The notes under the pieces: model-generated
The model's database searches: none
What the model was told of the DNA's origin: nothing
Seen by the model: only the letters and a program-made list of their open reading frames with translations
Shown: in pieces, positions 1-10,631 of the stretch
Layout of the letters: every line of letters starts with the position of its first letter
How positions within the stretch are numbered: position 1 is the first letter of the stretch
Made by a program: the position numbers and the translations under genes
Assembly (NCBI RefSeq): GCF_000143535.2
Contig: NC_037323.1
Span: forward strand, 1,302,001-1,366,000
Length of the DNA stretch: 64,000 bases
DNA from: Botrytis cinerea B05.10
Lineage: Eukaryota > Ascomycota > Leotiomycetes > Helotiales > Sclerotiniaceae
Reading direction: 5' to 3'

Positions 1-433
1 TTTTTTGTTGAGGATTGAGTTGGGGCGCAAAGCCGCGGGTATGTGTGTGTGTTGAATGATTTTGCTCACCTTTGACTTGGAACGGGTTCCGCCAGTGGAA
101 TCGATCCAGATGTACCTTTGTAAAGGATTAGATTTTGAAAGAGGGGAAAAAAGTATTCCATTAATTAGCTTACTCTGCCATGGCAGATCCCTTCTGGTCG
201 AGCGCCATGTATTTCATGAGCTGCAATGTTCAAAAGAAGCGGTTAGCACTTGTATTTTGGTTGCGCCGATAGCGGGGTGTGAGCGTGGAAAGAACGGGAA
301 AAACTTACGTTCGCCGTGTAGGAAACAGTTGTTGAGCCAGCCATGATTGCGGATGTATTATGAGAATATGGAGAGAAATCAAAAGAGAAGAGTAGACGGG
401 ATGCTTCAAAAGCAAAGGATGGAAAGCTGGAGC

Positions 434-469
434 GTGTGTGTGTGTGGGTGTTGTTGTTGTTGTTGTTGA
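434..469. repeat. (TG)n followed by (TTG)n microsatellite
   Basis: A short TG run passes directly into about seven TTG units. It lies in non-coding DNA of the left margin. Confidence 0.85.
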
Positions 470-644
470 TAAGACTTCCAAAGTCCTAAGAGTAGGGAAG
501 AAGAGTGTGGGGGGATTGGGGAAGAGAGAGAAAGAGAAAGGATGGTTGAAAGAGGAACTGGGAAAGCTTATGTAGTGAAGTGTAATTTTTTTTTCAATTC
601 ACTAGATTTTGGGGAAACGGAAATGGGAATGGAAATGGCTGTGG

Positions 645-667
645 ACAAGACAAGACAAGACAAGACA
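645..667. repeat. (ACAAG)n microsatellite
   Basis: Four to five copies of the pentamer ACAAG, followed at once by related GGACAT repeats. Confidence 0.8.
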
Positions 668-1147
668 GACAAGGACATGGACATGGACGCAGCAGGAGAA
701 AATGAAAATAGAATGGGCTGCGATTGTCAGCGTAGATAAGAGTGGGGAAGGGAATATCGGCTAAAGCAAGAAGAACTTTTGTACGTTCGTCGCGCGTGGC
801 TCATACATCGACGCCCTGCAGACGGAGAATGGGCGTTGGGCCATGCGCAGGGGGGTCGGGCTAGCAGGGGGCGCGGCGTGGCAATAGTGAATGGGCGAGG
901 CAGTCCAGGAAATTAAGTAAATCGATAGAGTATTCAGTACCTAATTGGAATGGCCAGAGTCATATCAGGCAAATCAAGCAGTTGGATAATAAAATGGGAA
1001 CGATGACTCTTGGTGGCTCTCATGGGCGGAGCACCAGAAGCCATTTGTGGAGGGGCGTGTTTGAGCGGGATTGTGAAATGTGAAATGTACAATGGATGAT
1101 TTCATATGTGTCTAGTCTATCGAGAAAGAATCACTCACCTACGTATG

Positions 1148-1179
1148 TATGGATGGATAGATGGATGGATGGATGGATG
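1148..1179. repeat. (GGAT)n microsatellite
   Basis: About eight GGAT units with one GATA interruption, followed by imperfect TATG units to about 1213. The complementary motif (CATC) recurs at 1400-1428, so the transcript could fold on itself. Confidence 0.85.
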
Positions 1180-1399
1180 ATGTATGATGTATGTATGCCA
1201 GTATGCCAGTATGTGCACGACCAAGTTCCTCACTCGTCGCGCGATCACCATCATTCGCATTCTTCGCAACCGCTGTCGGGGAAACAGAGAGAAAGAAATG
1301 TACGCATTCGTCCATTCCAATCGTTCTGGATGTGCGATACCTACCATACCTACCCAGCTCGACACTACACACATATCTGATCTCCGTCTTTTGTTTGTT

Positions 1400-1428
1400 C
1401 CATACATCCATACATCCATACATCCATA
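1400..1428. repeat. (CCATACAT)n microsatellite
   Basis: Three and a half copies of an 8-nt unit, complementary in part to the GGAT/TATG repeat 220 bp to the left. Confidence 0.85.
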
Positions 1429-2265
1429 GCACGGCGATTGTCTTCTGAGACTCTTCATTGTCGACATCCCCAGTCCCGTGGCGAGACAACATCCCATGTC
1501 CAAACCCTTTGAACACATCCATCTTCGAGAAGATGAGGCATATATTACTCTACTAAAAAGACCCATCCTTGAAAGATTCCCTGCCATCGAGCGTTCTTGA
1601 ATCACAAAAACCGCACAACCGCACAACCGCAAAAATAATCCTCCTGGGACAAATGCTTGTCGACCCAAACGTCCTGCACTTCGTACCTTCTTCCTTTGCA
1701 TCTCGACGTTCCCTTTCCGCAAATTGTTCCGCATCGTCACAATCCAGGGGCAATGCATACTATATTAGTCCGTCGGCCTAGTACGAGTGTGGTGTAGTTG
1801 TAGTACCTTTCCTGCTCCGAGAATTCAGAAAAGTAGTGTTGGTCCAAGGCGTCTCCATCCATACAAATGCAAAGGATCTACAGAAAAAATAAAACTGTGG
1901 TTCCGTCGTGCTATCGCTGTCGCCGAGCGGGTTCAACTATCGTGATTATCATCTTTGATTCAATCGAGTCACTCAAGTCATGCAAGTCAAATCCCGCGCG
2001 CAAAATGAGACTATACATACATATTACGTGCCCACGAGACGGGAGCCTTTTTTCAGCCCGCTCGCAGCCATTCCGTACCGTTCACATGGATGGAATGTCT
2101 GACGATCATCTTCAGCCCTTTCGAATGCCATTTTGTCTCTTCCTGATATCTTGTTTCACCACATGAAAACCACGCAAACAGGGTCTTACAAACCCAGACA
2201 GACACTGCAGATATCGCAATAACAAAAAAAATGGCCTGGTCTCTCTAGACTCTATCGAACACATA

Positions 2266-2292
2266 CACACTCACACTCACACTCACACTCAC
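2266..2292. repeat. (ACACTC)n microsatellite
   Basis: More than four perfect copies of a hexamer. Confidence 0.85.
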
Positions 2293-4410
2293 AGATGCAT
2301 CGTGGACTGGGAAGGTCCCCCACACCACACAACACCATGCACATCTCGCCCAACGTGTCGATGTAGCCAATCAATAGTAACGTAAAAAGGTTTTTAACCT
2401 CCCCCGGTCTATCATTTCCTCTATCTGATACCACCCACGCCCGCACGCTATCACAGACCTGAATAGGAATTCATGATTCTCGAGACCAAACAAAGAGTGG
2501 AAATGGCCGAATCCATGGCGTGGCTTTACAAATAGATTGCTTTTTACGGGATAAAGGATGGAGGTATTTGGATGTTGGGACGATATGATTCGGTTCAAGG
2601 TCAAAGAATCTTTGGTCTGGCCGAGATCTTGAGTAACAGAAGTCATGGATTCTGATAAGAAGATTAGATTCTGATTGGGTTGATTAAGCCCAGTTCGTAA
2701 GCGTCCCATCTAATCCTCGATGCCGTCGTCCGATCTCGCCTATGCTTTTTTCCCAGAATGAGAATTGATGCTTGGGTGACCTCGAGGGGACTTGAAACCC
2801 AATGGGAGGGAAATACACTTTGTCGGGTTCCATCATGTGATCTACAGTCCGGTTCTAAATTTATCCCAATGGGAAAAGGTCCTTGAGACATTACCCGTTT
2901 TCCCTCTCTTAACCATTGTCGACTTCTCTCGTTGCATTCACTCCGCCAAAGTTTATTATCAATGAATATTCAATCAATGGTAACGTTTTACCTACCTACC
3001 TCTTCAACGTCTTGGCAATGGTACCTGAATTGCACATTCCAATCGGCATCGCCTTCTACTCAGCATTCTATAATAAGTTGAGTGTACATGACAGAACTGC
3101 ACTTAATTCTCTTCGAGGCCAAGCCCCTTTCTGACACCGACTAACAGGCGAGGTCGTACTTTTCGGGTGTCCTCGCGACTCATTTCTCTGTTTGTTATAT
3201 TTGCCTCCATTCATTACCATATATTTGCCGGAATCAGTCGGTTTGCAGGTTTCAACCCTTTTCTGTACCTTATTAACGCAGGTCCCAAGACCATCAGCTT
3301 GCCATTCGGTCTTGCAAAACCACACCCAACATTCGTGGAAGTATCCTTGAGTATTGCTTGGTATTGTTTCTCAGTACACACACCGTTTTTCCACATGCTA
3401 GGCGGTCTGTTGTTTGTGTTCGAGTCTGGACGCTCCACGCACGCTGCGCTTTCATATTGTGGATTGGAGACACCATACCATACCTTTCTAGAGACTTTCT
3501 AGAAACTCGCATGCGACAGATTGCGTCCCACCACTTAGGGCTCAGGGCGTCCAACGGCTCCATGCTTTGATTTTCACTTCACGGGTTTCTGATACGATCT
3601 CGTATTTACTTTTTCCGCGAACTCAAAAGCCTAAAAGTATGCATTGTTTCCTCGTACAGTACAACAAACAAATACACCGTCAACTCTGTGAAACGAAATC
3701 TTATATAAATAGTATTTGCGAACGTTTGGTTTTTGCCTAGTGCGGCTACAAGCGGGTTAGGAATGACACGCTTTTTTGGGAGTGAGAGATCAAACCTTGC
3801 TACCCCATCAATGTAAAGATGAGGGTCTCCGCTCTCGGATTGTCCTGGGTGTCTGGATGGATGTGGTCGATTCCCCTCCCTCTGATGATAAGAGTTTCTC
3901 CCAAGACGATCCATTCACGTACCCGCCCGCTGTCAATCTGCACGATCCCACTCGGTAAATGGTTCCGCTCAACACGACATCCGTGATTTTCACATCGCGA
4001 CTTTACACCCTTTTTCGCGTAACGAGATGGGAGGTAATTGGAAGATCGAAAATGAACGACTTGTTTATTGAATCGTTGCGAAATGCGAATTGCGAATTGC
4101 TGACCGATATAGTTTGTTTGTTTTTCTTTTTGCTATATTTAATAATTGATACGTTTTATAGAGAACTCAATATCAACACAGTAGTTGTTAGCAACAACTA
4201 CATTCAGATTTGATTTCGACAGAACCACCACATCAATCACCAGAAATTTATCGCAATCATTCCAATCTTATCGAGTGAGACTTGTCGAGTGAGTGATTTA
4301 TGCGAGGCGATATTGATGGCACGTGGTACAGAAAATGGAACCCCATTAATTAGGAATTCCTCTTCGCGATTCAGATTTCTAGAGCAGAAATTTCCTGCTG
4401 TTGTTGTTTA

Positions 4411-4435
4411 TATGTATGTATGTATGTATGTATGT
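4411..4435. repeat. (TATG)n microsatellite
   Basis: Six tandem TATG units in AT-rich non-coding DNA. Confidence 0.85.
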
Positions 4436-4780
4436 AATTGGAATTGGAACCTGGGATTGGTGTTTCTGTTTGTACTTTGTTGTGGGTGCATTTATATTAG
4501 GTTTTTCAATGGGTAGGTAGAGTGGATGCGATTTTGGTTTGTTTTGTGTGTGTGTGTATGTATGTGTATACGGATATGTATATTATATATGTATCTCAAA
4601 TCTTCGCATCTAACATCTAACATCTAACATCGACTCTTTTATTCTCAGATATAAATCACATTGCGACTTTGGGAGATTATATATACGATATTACAATATG
4701 AGTATGTGTTCCTAGAACTTTGTGATTACAGGAGTAGGGATCTTGGGCTTGGTTGGGTTTGCTGTGATGGTTGTGGTGGT

Positions 4781-4810
4781 TGTGTTTGTGTTTGTGTTTG
4801 TGTTTGTGTG
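4781..4810. repeat. (TGTGTT)n microsatellite
   Basis: Tandem hexamers of TGTGTT, followed by G-rich sequence and (GGGAAA)-like units to about 4893. Confidence 0.8.
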
Positions 4811-5191
4811 TATGGCTTCGTTGGCGGTTGGGGGTGGTGTTGGATTGGGTGGTTGGGGTTTGATTATGGAGAGGGAGAGGGAAAGGGAAAGGAAGTAAAT
4901 ATCTTACTCGCCTACTTGTCAAGATATATATACGAATGATTATAAAGTACAATATGAGAAATAAATAGTATGGTTATTCTGTATTTGCGGGAATAGGAAT
5001 GGGAATAGGGAAAGAGATGAGATGAGATGGGATAAGATGGGATGAGATGTTGGGTGCCGAGGTAGGTATGTATTTGAAGAAAATGAAAATAGAATGGTAT
5101 ATCTACTCCTTCTGTATATATTTTGTGCTTTGGGGAGGGGGGTGGTATGGTATGTTCTGGGTGTGTGGTATGAGGTGTGAGATGTGAGGTG

Positions 5192-5230
5192 TATGTATGT
5201 ATATATATATGTGTGTGTGTGTGTGTGTAT
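5192..5230. repeat. (TATG)/(TA)/(TG) compound microsatellite
   Basis: TATG units pass into TA units and then into about nine TG units. A second TA run lies at 5346-5362. Confidence 0.85.
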
Positions 5231-5553
5231 GTGTATCTTACTTTTTCTTATTGTTTTTGAATGGATTAGATTGGATCGGAGTAGTTGGTTGGTTGACTAC
5301 TTATAAGAGATTTTGTATGTGGTTCTCTCTTTCTCTCTTTCTCTACATATATATATATATAAATATATTTTAAACAGTGATAGCTATTTCAATAAATACA
5401 TAAGCATATGATCAACCGATCCTCTTTAACATCCACCCATCACACTCATTAATTCAACACCGCACTGCCATCTCTCCACCTCTTCTCCTAACTACATACA
5501 ATCTGACAATTCTCCCTGACGATAAATAAGAACATCGAGTTGAAAATCTTCGC

Positions 5554-5573
5554 AAAAAAAAAAAAAAAAAAAA
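5554..5573. repeat. poly(A) tract, 20 nt
   Basis: An uninterrupted run of 20 A on the plus strand. There is no coding frame beside it that would make it a retrogene tail. Confidence 0.9.
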
Positions 5574-5983
5574 TCCCTTCCTTCACCACCACACTTGGAC
5601 GACTCGGAAAATGCATCGTGTGGGTAGACTGGCGGACAGTGTGGATTCTGTGGGAGGAAGTGAGACTTCTCGAGTTTGAGTTTTCTCTCTTCGTCGACCG
5701 AGTTTTGTTGTCGGTGTGCTCGGCAGTCGCAAATGTGTTTCGGTATAAGCACTGCACTGCACTGCTGGCGCGAAGCCATCGGCTAAGAAAGTATTGTCGG
5801 CAGTCATATAATCGGGGGTTGAATGTCGGATTCATGGGTAGGGAGATGGTGGAGCTGGCACTGGTGCGGAGTGGAAGGAGAGTGAGGTGTGCGAAGAAAT
5901 ATCTAGTGATGGGAAGCAATTGGGAAACTCAGAAGGGGGAATATTATGAAGTGAAGGAATACTGTATACTGACTGGGAAGTTT

Positions 5984-5999
5984 GGGGGGGGGGGGGGGG
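5984..5999. repeat. poly(G) tract, 16 nt
   Basis: An uninterrupted run of 16 G. A similar shorter G run lies at about 18908. Confidence 0.9.
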
Positions 6000-6929
6000 T
6001 TATGTATCCGATATCGAGATGAGGAGTTGGGAATTGGGTGTTAGAGAGACGCTGAAAGATATTCGTGCGCAATCGTCATGCGGTTAGATGGTGCAAGAAT
6101 TAAAATGGATAGATGAAGTGGGAATCAGTGTGGAGGATAGGAGTAGTGTGATGTAATTATCTTGTTAAAAGTGTACTATTACATAGTGTTGTATTACATT
6201 TATTTTTCCATGTAATAATAAGTAGTAGCAAGATATAATTAAAAACAAGAATAGGAAGAGATTATCATTATTTGATCAGAAAACATATCAATATAGCCTT
6301 GTGAATATTACCCCGAGAAGATCCGCAATAGATGCAATCAAAAGGCTTTATTGGATTGTATATCATATAACCTTTTTTTTATGTTTTTAACATAACAGGT
6401 ATGTCAAAATTGCAACCCTAGAAGATGAGCTTTTACAGACACAGTTTTTAATAAAGACCTGGAGGAAGAGACCACTGAAACTGCCACATAAGCTACCAAA
6501 TTCGGTGCAATATAAAACTTGAATGGATCATCTCACACAATGATATACCATTGCTTTTCCGGTGAATAATTTCATTACAGAGCTACAAACTAACTCATCA
6601 TAAAGCGCACAAGTGAGCTTTTCCTCGTAGGCAATTCCAAACATTCAATTTCCGTGGTGTGAATTTACTTCGCCACTTCACACTTTCCATCCAAGGGGGA
6701 AAATTCAAGTCTATTCGAACCAATGAACATGAGAGTGTGAGACTGTTAATCCTCCTTGTATCCGCATCTTCCTATCTGCGCACAAGCGCTTTAACAGAGC
6801 TTACATGTCCCAAGTAATTTAAAGAGACGTGGCCTGCATATCCACAAAAGTCTTGCATGTCAAGCTGCCAGAAAGAGTGAGTCGGTCCTCCTCGGTTCTC
6901 TTGTACCAGCTATTGTTTGCATAATCGAT

Positions 6930-7300
6930 CTATGAGCCGGCAACCGGTTCCGAATACCAACGTTGAGCTGTCGTCACATACTCCGTGGCGGGGAGTTGGC
7001 CTATCGTTACCAACAAAGTAGCCTTGTATCTAGTCTTTGGGGGTGCGTTGACGGTTTGAGTGACATTCAAAGCGACAGTTTTGGGTTGACTCCTTGACGA
7101 AGTATCCGTTCGCGTGTAGGAATAATTAACCGATACTGACCATTGAGTTAAAGATGTTGCAATACCTTCAGCCCTTGCAGAAAACGTCTGAGAGAACGTC
7201 GAAGAAATGCCTGCAACATGTTGATCTGAAGTTTCCACAGTGACAGTTTGTGAATCCGAATTGGTAAGCGATACAGATACAAGCTGTACCTAGAATCCCA
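6930..7300 (-). pseudogene. fragment resembling an aerolysin / ETX-MTX2-type beta pore-forming protein
   Basis: A minus-strand open frame of roughly 115 codons ends at a TAG (6930-6932). It is dominated by alternating Ser/Thr and hydrophobic residues, has a VNAPPKTRYKATLLVTIG-like segment and a terminal TAQRWYSEPVAG segment. This is the look of the beta-strand and C-terminal part of aerolysin-like (ETX/MTX2) proteins, which fungi and plants often carry; the match is from memory of the family pattern, not an alignment. The frame has no ATG, and a TAG lies just upstream (about 7293). Upstream open frames (7148-7452) run in other phases. So it is either one exon of a gene I could not rebuild or, more likely, a decayed copy. 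No activity should be assumed. Confidence 0.4.
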
Positions 7301-7452
7301 TGCTCTAAAATCCTGGAACTTCGCGCAAAAAAGATGGGGCCAATCTTCGCAGGTTGAAAATCCGTTCTGCGAGGAACTGCCAAAGTTTTTGCCCCAAAAT
7401 ATCTGCATGTCGCCTGGAAAGAATGCACTTGCAGAGATGATTCGGATGACAA

Positions 7453-8118
7453 CTCAGACTAACGATTAGCAAATCCGTACCCCGATAGAGCGATCAATGT
7501 GTGGTTGCATTGGGCAAGGAACAACGGCCTGTCAACATGAACCGGCCTAAACCGTGAATTCTCACTATCAAGTTGATAAGATTATATACTTCGATATCAG
7601 ATCCAATAAAAAGCTGTGAATCATGATTGTGAACTTGAATTATTACCGCATGTTGGAATGTATGGTTTCTCTTTGATACCTAACTCCGACTCTCATTTTG
7701 TGCCTTCCATTTTCTCTGCTACACGTTTCGCAGTTCAACACCAAAAGCGATCAGATTGTACACAACTAAACAACTTGTGACATGATTATGAACAGGGTAC
7801 AAGATGGTCCTATCTCAGCTGTATCTCCTTCCAATGGGAGGAGATGGTAATGTCACCAAAAATATATTAATCGACTTGAGAAATATACGAGGAAAATGCA
7901 ACCCAAAACTTTTGAGAACTTCCTCTCCATCAAGCAAAACAGGAAAATGCGATAGAAATCAAGAATGAGGAGTATCGTATTGCTGAGAACTAGAGAGTTT
8001 TTTTATCATCGCATTTCATTTTACAGATGTCTTCGCACTCTAGTAAAGAAGGGGTCTTATTCGCTGAAAAAGCCATCGCCATAAGCCGCCATCCTCATAA
8101 CAACCATGGTACCCATAT
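7453..8118. other. intergenic spacer
   Basis: I see no gene, RNA or repeat of note. It is the 3' side of erv25 (minus strand). Confidence 0.6.
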
Positions 8119-8945
8119 CTAAATAAGATGCTTTGATCTGTTTCCCATTTATTAGCATCAAATAAGCTCTCCATCACAATTTTAATAACATACCTGAAAT
8201 ACGCCCTCAAATAGATCACCTGCCAAGCTCCGAGTGATACCAACATTCCCATGGTTCCAAATGCAAACCATTTAACTCTGTTATTCGTGCTCTCGTTTGT
8301 GTCTCTCAATTTCTGTTCTCTGTGTCTAAGGTATTCCATTTCCGTAACAATTTCTGCGACCATTTCCTCGATGCGCCTCAATTCAGTTTCGACCGGCTTG
8401 AGTTTCTCTGTAGCTTGGACGGCGGACCAATCTTTGGCGTCGGCTCCAATGTCAATATCGAGTTCAACGTGGCGACGGGGATTGTTAACACGGTTTGCTA
8501 GATATAGTTAGTACTGGCTATGATGAGAATGAAGAAAGGGCGGCAACGAACAGGCTGTAAAGTAATTGTAGAAGCAAACATCGAATGATGCATCGGCATG
8601 AGATGTGAAGGCCATTCTCTTTTCGCCTACAATGTCCTTTGGTTTTCCGTATTCGTTTCCAACAGCATCTTTAATCTACCCTTCATGTCAGCATGCGTCC
8701 AGACTCTTTCAAGCAATTGCGCTAAAACATACATGCATATCGACTTGCATGCCATCCCCCTTTGAACCATCAATAGTAGCAGTAACCACAACCAAAGTGT
8801 CCTTAGCCACGAAATTCCTAATGCATCTCTCTGCCTTCTTGTCTCCTTTGTGATAAGCGTCAATGTCGAATTTCAGTGCTTCCGCAACTGCTAGTACCAG
8901 AAAGAAACTGCAAAGTGTTTGCAGAAATGACCTTGTATATGCCAT
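8119..8945 (-). CDS. erv25: p24-family cargo receptor, Erv25/TMED10 type
   Basis: Type I membrane protein that cycles between ER and Golgi in COPII/COPI vesicles and helps sort cargo. Four exons: 8945-8733, 8675-8552, 8497-8194, 8137-8119; all introns are GT-AG and one has a clear ACTAAC branch site. The start is the ATG at 8945, giving a hydrophobic signal peptide of about 22 residues. After it come a GOLD-type luminal domain, a heptad-like region (residues about 130-175), one transmembrane segment near [18 protein letters not shown], and a cytosolic tail. The last exon is only 19 nt and supplies SKHLI, so the tail reads YFRSKHLI. The aromatic pair plus KHxI ending is the Erv25-type COP-binding signal. 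It faces rcp U1-C across 259 bp, so the two probably share a promoter region. Confidence 0.88.
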
Positions 8946-9204
8946 GATGTACAGAAGCCGAATCGATTGAGTGAAAAACAAGGGGCTTCAAAAGATATGT
9001 GTAAACGGAGCTCTCGAATCTCAAGAACCAGATCGCGGTAATCCAAAGATTTAGACGACGTGTAAGGTTCGGGGTACTCTACAGGGATGTGAAATCTCAG
9101 GTCACGTGTTATCGAAGTTTGAACTTCTAGATTTGGATTTGGATATCTTTGGACCTTCAAATTCAACGACAATAACAATCTTTGAGATATTTAATCCCGC
9201 CAAA
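8946..9204. promoter_or_regulatory. divergent promoter region of erv25 and the U1-C gene
   Basis: Only 259 bp separate the two start codons, so both promoters and both 5' leaders must lie here. No clear TATA box is seen, as is common for housekeeping genes. The assignment rests on gene layout alone. Confidence 0.6.
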
Positions 9205-9972
9205 ATGCCAAAATGTAAGTTTTTGAACATCTGCGATTCTGGTATATATGCTAACTACTCTCACAGTCTTCTGTAAGTTTAAAATCAACGCGCCGTGCGA
9301 CTTGCGACTATTCAAGCTCCATCTCCATCTTCGCGACCAGCTTGCTAACACATCTTTGAAGGCGATTACTGCGATGTCTACCTCACTCACGACTCGATGA
9401 GTGTGCGTAAAGCTCATAATAGTGGACGTAATCATTTGCGCAATGTTGTCGATTATTATCAACGTATGTTTCTTTCTATCCACAATCACCATACTCAAGT
9501 AAACTAATCCATTGTCCTCACCTTAGAAATCGGCCACGAAAAAGCCCAATCCGTAATCGACTCCATCACATCTTCCTATGCCGCCGAAGGTCAATCCTCT
9601 TCGAATCCTATGCTTCACAACCCAGCATCCTCGGCACCATTCCCACCATTTCCACCAGCTAATTTCCCTGGAGGAGTTCCACCACCTTTCCCTCCATCCT
9701 CTGGTCCAGGTGGTTTGCCATTCCCTCCACCAGGCGCAAGAGGTTTCCCAATGCCTCCTTTACCTGGACAACCAGGTGCGCCACCTATGCCACCATTCCC
9801 GGGTATGCCTGGCATGCCTGCTGGAATGCCATTCCCTCCTCCAGGTGGCTTGCCACCTAATTTCCAATTTCCAGTTCCTCCACCAGGGGGCTTCCCGGGA
9901 ATGCCACCGCCTGGTGGTCAAGGGTTTCCGGGCATGCCTCCACCAGGGGGAAATCGGGATGAGAGAAGATAA
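9205..9972 (+). CDS. U1 small nuclear ribonucleoprotein C (U1-C), with a 6-nt microexon
   Basis: U1-C helps U1 snRNP recognise the 5' splice site. Four exons: 9205-9214, 9267-9272, 9362-9463, 9527-9972. The N-terminus is [17 protein letters not shown], the U1-C C2H2 zinc finger with Cys6, Cys9 and the two histidines in THDS and KAHNSGRNH. This only appears when a 6-nt exon (TCTTCT) is included: exon 1 gives MPK plus one base, the microexon gives FF, and exon 3 begins inside the first zinc-finger Cys codon. All junctions are GT-AG, and branch-like CTAAC motifs precede two acceptors. After the finger comes [19 protein letters not shown], then a long Pro/Gly/Met-rich tail (residues about 70-200), typical of U1-C. 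Full length is about 187 aa. Confidence 0.93.
9267..9272 (+). other. 6-nt microexon of U1-C
   Basis: TCTTCT is bounded by CACAG on the left and GTAAGT on the right. Its inclusion restores the invariant U1-C N-terminus and keeps the zinc-finger frame; skipping it keeps the frame too (6 nt) but removes the two Phe residues before the first Cys, since the split codons would then join as TGC. Confidence 0.85.
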
Positions 9973-10495
9973 AGAGATAATGGTATTTGTTGAGAGTTGA
10001 GAATTGGAGAGATGATATGGACTTTGGCGTTCAGGGTTGAATTACTGGCACGTACATTATCAAGGATATTCATCATGCGGATGATTTTTCTTCGTGTTCA
10101 AAGGACAGCAGAATGAGAACATGGAGCAGATTGATGCGTTCGATGAATAGGTATTCTGAAGACTGTTGTCGAATTTTAGTAATGGTCATGCAAATTATAA
10201 AGCAGCGCGGTACCGCAGGAAAACACTGGAGTTGGGAGAAATTGTACTATTATAGTTGAAACATACGGCATCACTAGACAAGCAAAAGAATGAAACCTTT
10301 TCACGTCAAGAATGTCTAGTTGACATTTCTACTTGTTTTTCTGGTGTTTGGACAGTGATACAATTAACAATTTAGAAGTCTATTATCGTTGATCACAATG
10401 TCGTTATCTGGCAAGCATAAGAAAAGAAAAATATCAACCTATCCACGAAATATTATATATATATACTCCAAGATAATTCAAATTTCAAACAAAAA
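9973..10495. other. 3' flank of U1-C
   Basis: No gene or structured RNA seen in this interval; AT-rich toward its right end. Confidence 0.6.
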
Positions 10496-10512
10496 AGAAA
10501 CAAAAAAACAAG
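10496..10512 (-). terminator. Pol III T-tract terminator of tRNA-Gly
   Basis: Read on the minus strand, a run of seven T followed by further T runs begins about 6 nt after the tRNA 3' end, as expected for RNA polymerase III termination. Confidence 0.75.
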
Positions 10513-10518
10513 AAATGA

Positions 10519-10631
10519 TGCGTTCGCCGGGAATCGAACCCGGGGCCCATCGAAGTTGTTATCTTACTCTATCTTCTTTAGAAGATATCGAATGATGGCA
10601 ACGATGGATTTTACCACTAAACCACAAACGC
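10519..10631 (-). tRNA. tRNA-Gly (anticodon GCC) with a 42-nt intron
   Basis: Reading the minus strand, the acceptor 5' strand GCGTTTG pairs with CGAACGC (one T-G wobble), the discriminator is A, and the T arm is CCGGG-TTCGATT-CCCGG. The D arm contains GTGGTTTAGTGGTA (A box), and GGTTCGATTCC is a perfect B box. The anticodon stem is CATCG/CGATG with loop TTGCCA-T; GCC occupies positions 34-36. A 42-nt intron (10554-10595) interrupts the loop after position 37, the standard eukaryotic tRNA intron site. The mature length without it is 71 nt. Confidence 0.93.

Larger units (their letters stand above)
1..6929. other. gene-free left margin rich in simple repeats
   Basis: No reading frame here has the codon pattern, splice logic or family resemblance of a gene; the longest frames (for example 1135-1758 minus, 5540-6022 plus) are built from simple repeats and their complements overlap each other. 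The tract holds many microsatellites, listed separately, and pyrimidine- or purine-rich runs. A few donor-like sequences on the minus strand (reverse complement of CTCACCT near 65 and near 1133) would fit a long 5' leader with introns belonging to a minus-strand gene lying left of the window, but this is inference. Beyond that I see nothing. Confidence 0.6.

Noticed and set aside
1148..1428. CRISPR-like or tandem array
   Set aside because: The repeats are microsatellites without unique spacers, and the organism is a fungus.
1135..1758. Open frame of 207 codons on the minus strand
   Set aside because: It is made of simple-sequence repeats (MDVWMYG-, SIHPSIHP-like runs), and frames on the other strand overlap it fully. 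No splice logic or family pattern.
5540..6022. Plus-strand frame of 160 codons starting in the poly(A) run
   Set aside because: Begins with a homopolymer-encoded Lys run, ends in a poly(G) Gly run and overlaps an equally long minus-strand frame; composition is not that of a gene.
9578..10000. Alternative frame of 140 codons overlapping the U1-C tail
   Set aside because: It is the shifted reading of the Pro/Gly/Met-rich U1-C C-terminus, rich in His, Leu and Ser as expected for a shadow.
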